From JANRKH01 sp964351245 (GTDB lineage: Bacteria > Pseudomonadota > Alphaproteobacteria > Rickettsiales > Rickettsiaceae), in contig CAYGNF010000015.1 in NCBI GenBank assembly GCA_964351245.1, forward strand, positions 1 to 24,286: a stretch of 24,286 bases of DNA, read 5' to 3'. The position numbers and the translations under genes were made by a program. Numbering within the stretch: position 1 is the first letter of the stretch; the number at the start of each line of letters is the position of its first letter. This document shows positions 23,952 to 24,286 of the stretch, piece by piece. The notes beneath the pieces are model-generated. The model saw only the letters and a program-made list of their open reading frames with translations. It made no database searches and was not told where the DNA came from.

Positions 23952-24286
23952 ATGCAAAAAAATCAAATATTTAAATACTTAACTACAGCTACAGTTTTAA
24001 GCTCAATAATGCTTTCAACCCTAGATGCATCTGCCAGCGGTAGGAGAGGCCCTCCAAAACATAAGAATACAGAAACTTTTTTTGACAGCAAAGAAGAGCC
24101 AGGTGGTGGAGGACGAGTGAATCAAACAAAAATAGAAGAACTCCAGATGACGCTGGACATAGCACACTTGCTTACCTCGGGTAGTCTTGATGGAGCACCA
24201 GTGATTCAAGCAGAAGCACACAGACTCGCACTAGTAGAATCAAGAGAAGCAGAGTTAGAAGAGATAAGAAAAGGAGGAGCACAAGC
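23952..24286 (+). CDS. Secreted protein of unknown function, N-terminal 111 residues (runs off the right edge)
   Basis: I do not recognise this protein. From the ATG at 23952 the frame stays open to the end of the window. It starts with a clear Sec signal peptide: Lys3 and Lys8, hydrophobic core around 10-22, and Ala-Ser-Ala cleavage near residue 28. The mature part begins with a basic, Gly/Pro-containing stretch (SGRRGPPKHKN), an acidic-glycine segment (SKEEPGGGGR), then helices rich in Glu, Leu and Ala (from about residue 65) that look like coiled coil, ending EAELEEIRKGGAQ at the edge. The codons show higher GC than the flanking DNA. The strong promoter and a spaced AAAGG ribosome site imply high expression. 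It could be a surface, periplasmic or host-directed protein; the sequence seen does not decide. Confidence 0.8.
   Translation, partial: MQKNQIFKYLTTATVLSSIMLSTLDASASGRRGPPKHKNTETFFDSKEEPGGGGRVNQTKIEELQMTLDIAHLLTSGSLDGAPVIQAEAHRLALVESREAELEEIRKGGAQ

Overview
The window looks like a stretch of chromosome from an AT-rich alphaproteobacterium with a small genome, most likely a member of the Rickettsiales (possibly Midichloriaceae). This is inferred from the base composition, the valyl-tRNA synthetase type, the scattered housekeeping genes and the broken-up division/cell-wall (dcw) cluster. No phage, transposase, integrase or CRISPR array is visible. The species cannot be named from the sequence alone.

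Layout from left to right. (1) The 5' part of valS (minus strand, running off the left edge) faces away from a plus-strand group: ubiA (ubiquinone pathway), a carboxylesterase/phospholipase-like hydrolase and glyA. (2) clpB converges on glyA and has a heat-shock-like promoter. Diverging from clpB is a two-gene ABC transporter: a permease with two membrane domains fused in one chain, and an ATPase with a C-terminal AAA-associated domain. No substrate-binding protein is encoded nearby, and the ATPase has Asn in place of the H-loop His. (3) On the minus strand follow ftsW, murG and an unknown lipoprotein, and upstream of them a repeat-bearing Ala-rich coiled-coil protein of unknown function. (4) clpA (minus) diverges from a glutaredoxin with a signal peptide. 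Then come tRNA-Ser(GGA), which has a mismatch in the T stem, and a small acidic orphan protein. (5) The start of the dcw cluster, mraZ-rsmH-ftsL-ftsI-murE, is a tightly overlapping minus-strand operon. Five TGGKN boxes at an exact 10-base period lie just upstream, a good candidate MraZ operator. (6) At the right edge a consensus promoter (TTGACA, 16 bases, TATAAT) drives a secreted protein that runs off the window.

How the genes work together. MraZ probably regulates its own operon. RsmH methylates 16S rRNA. FtsL, FtsI and FtsW are parts of the divisome septal peptidoglycan machine, and MurE and MurG make its precursor. The usual murF-mraY-murD block between murE and ftsW is absent and 5.3 kb of unrelated genes sit in its place, so peptidoglycan synthesis must be completed from other loci. 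ClpA and ClpB provide protein quality control.

The least explained parts are the ABC transporter without a binding protein, the exported glutaredoxin, the strongly promoted secreted protein, the repeat protein, and the acidic and lipoprotein orphans.
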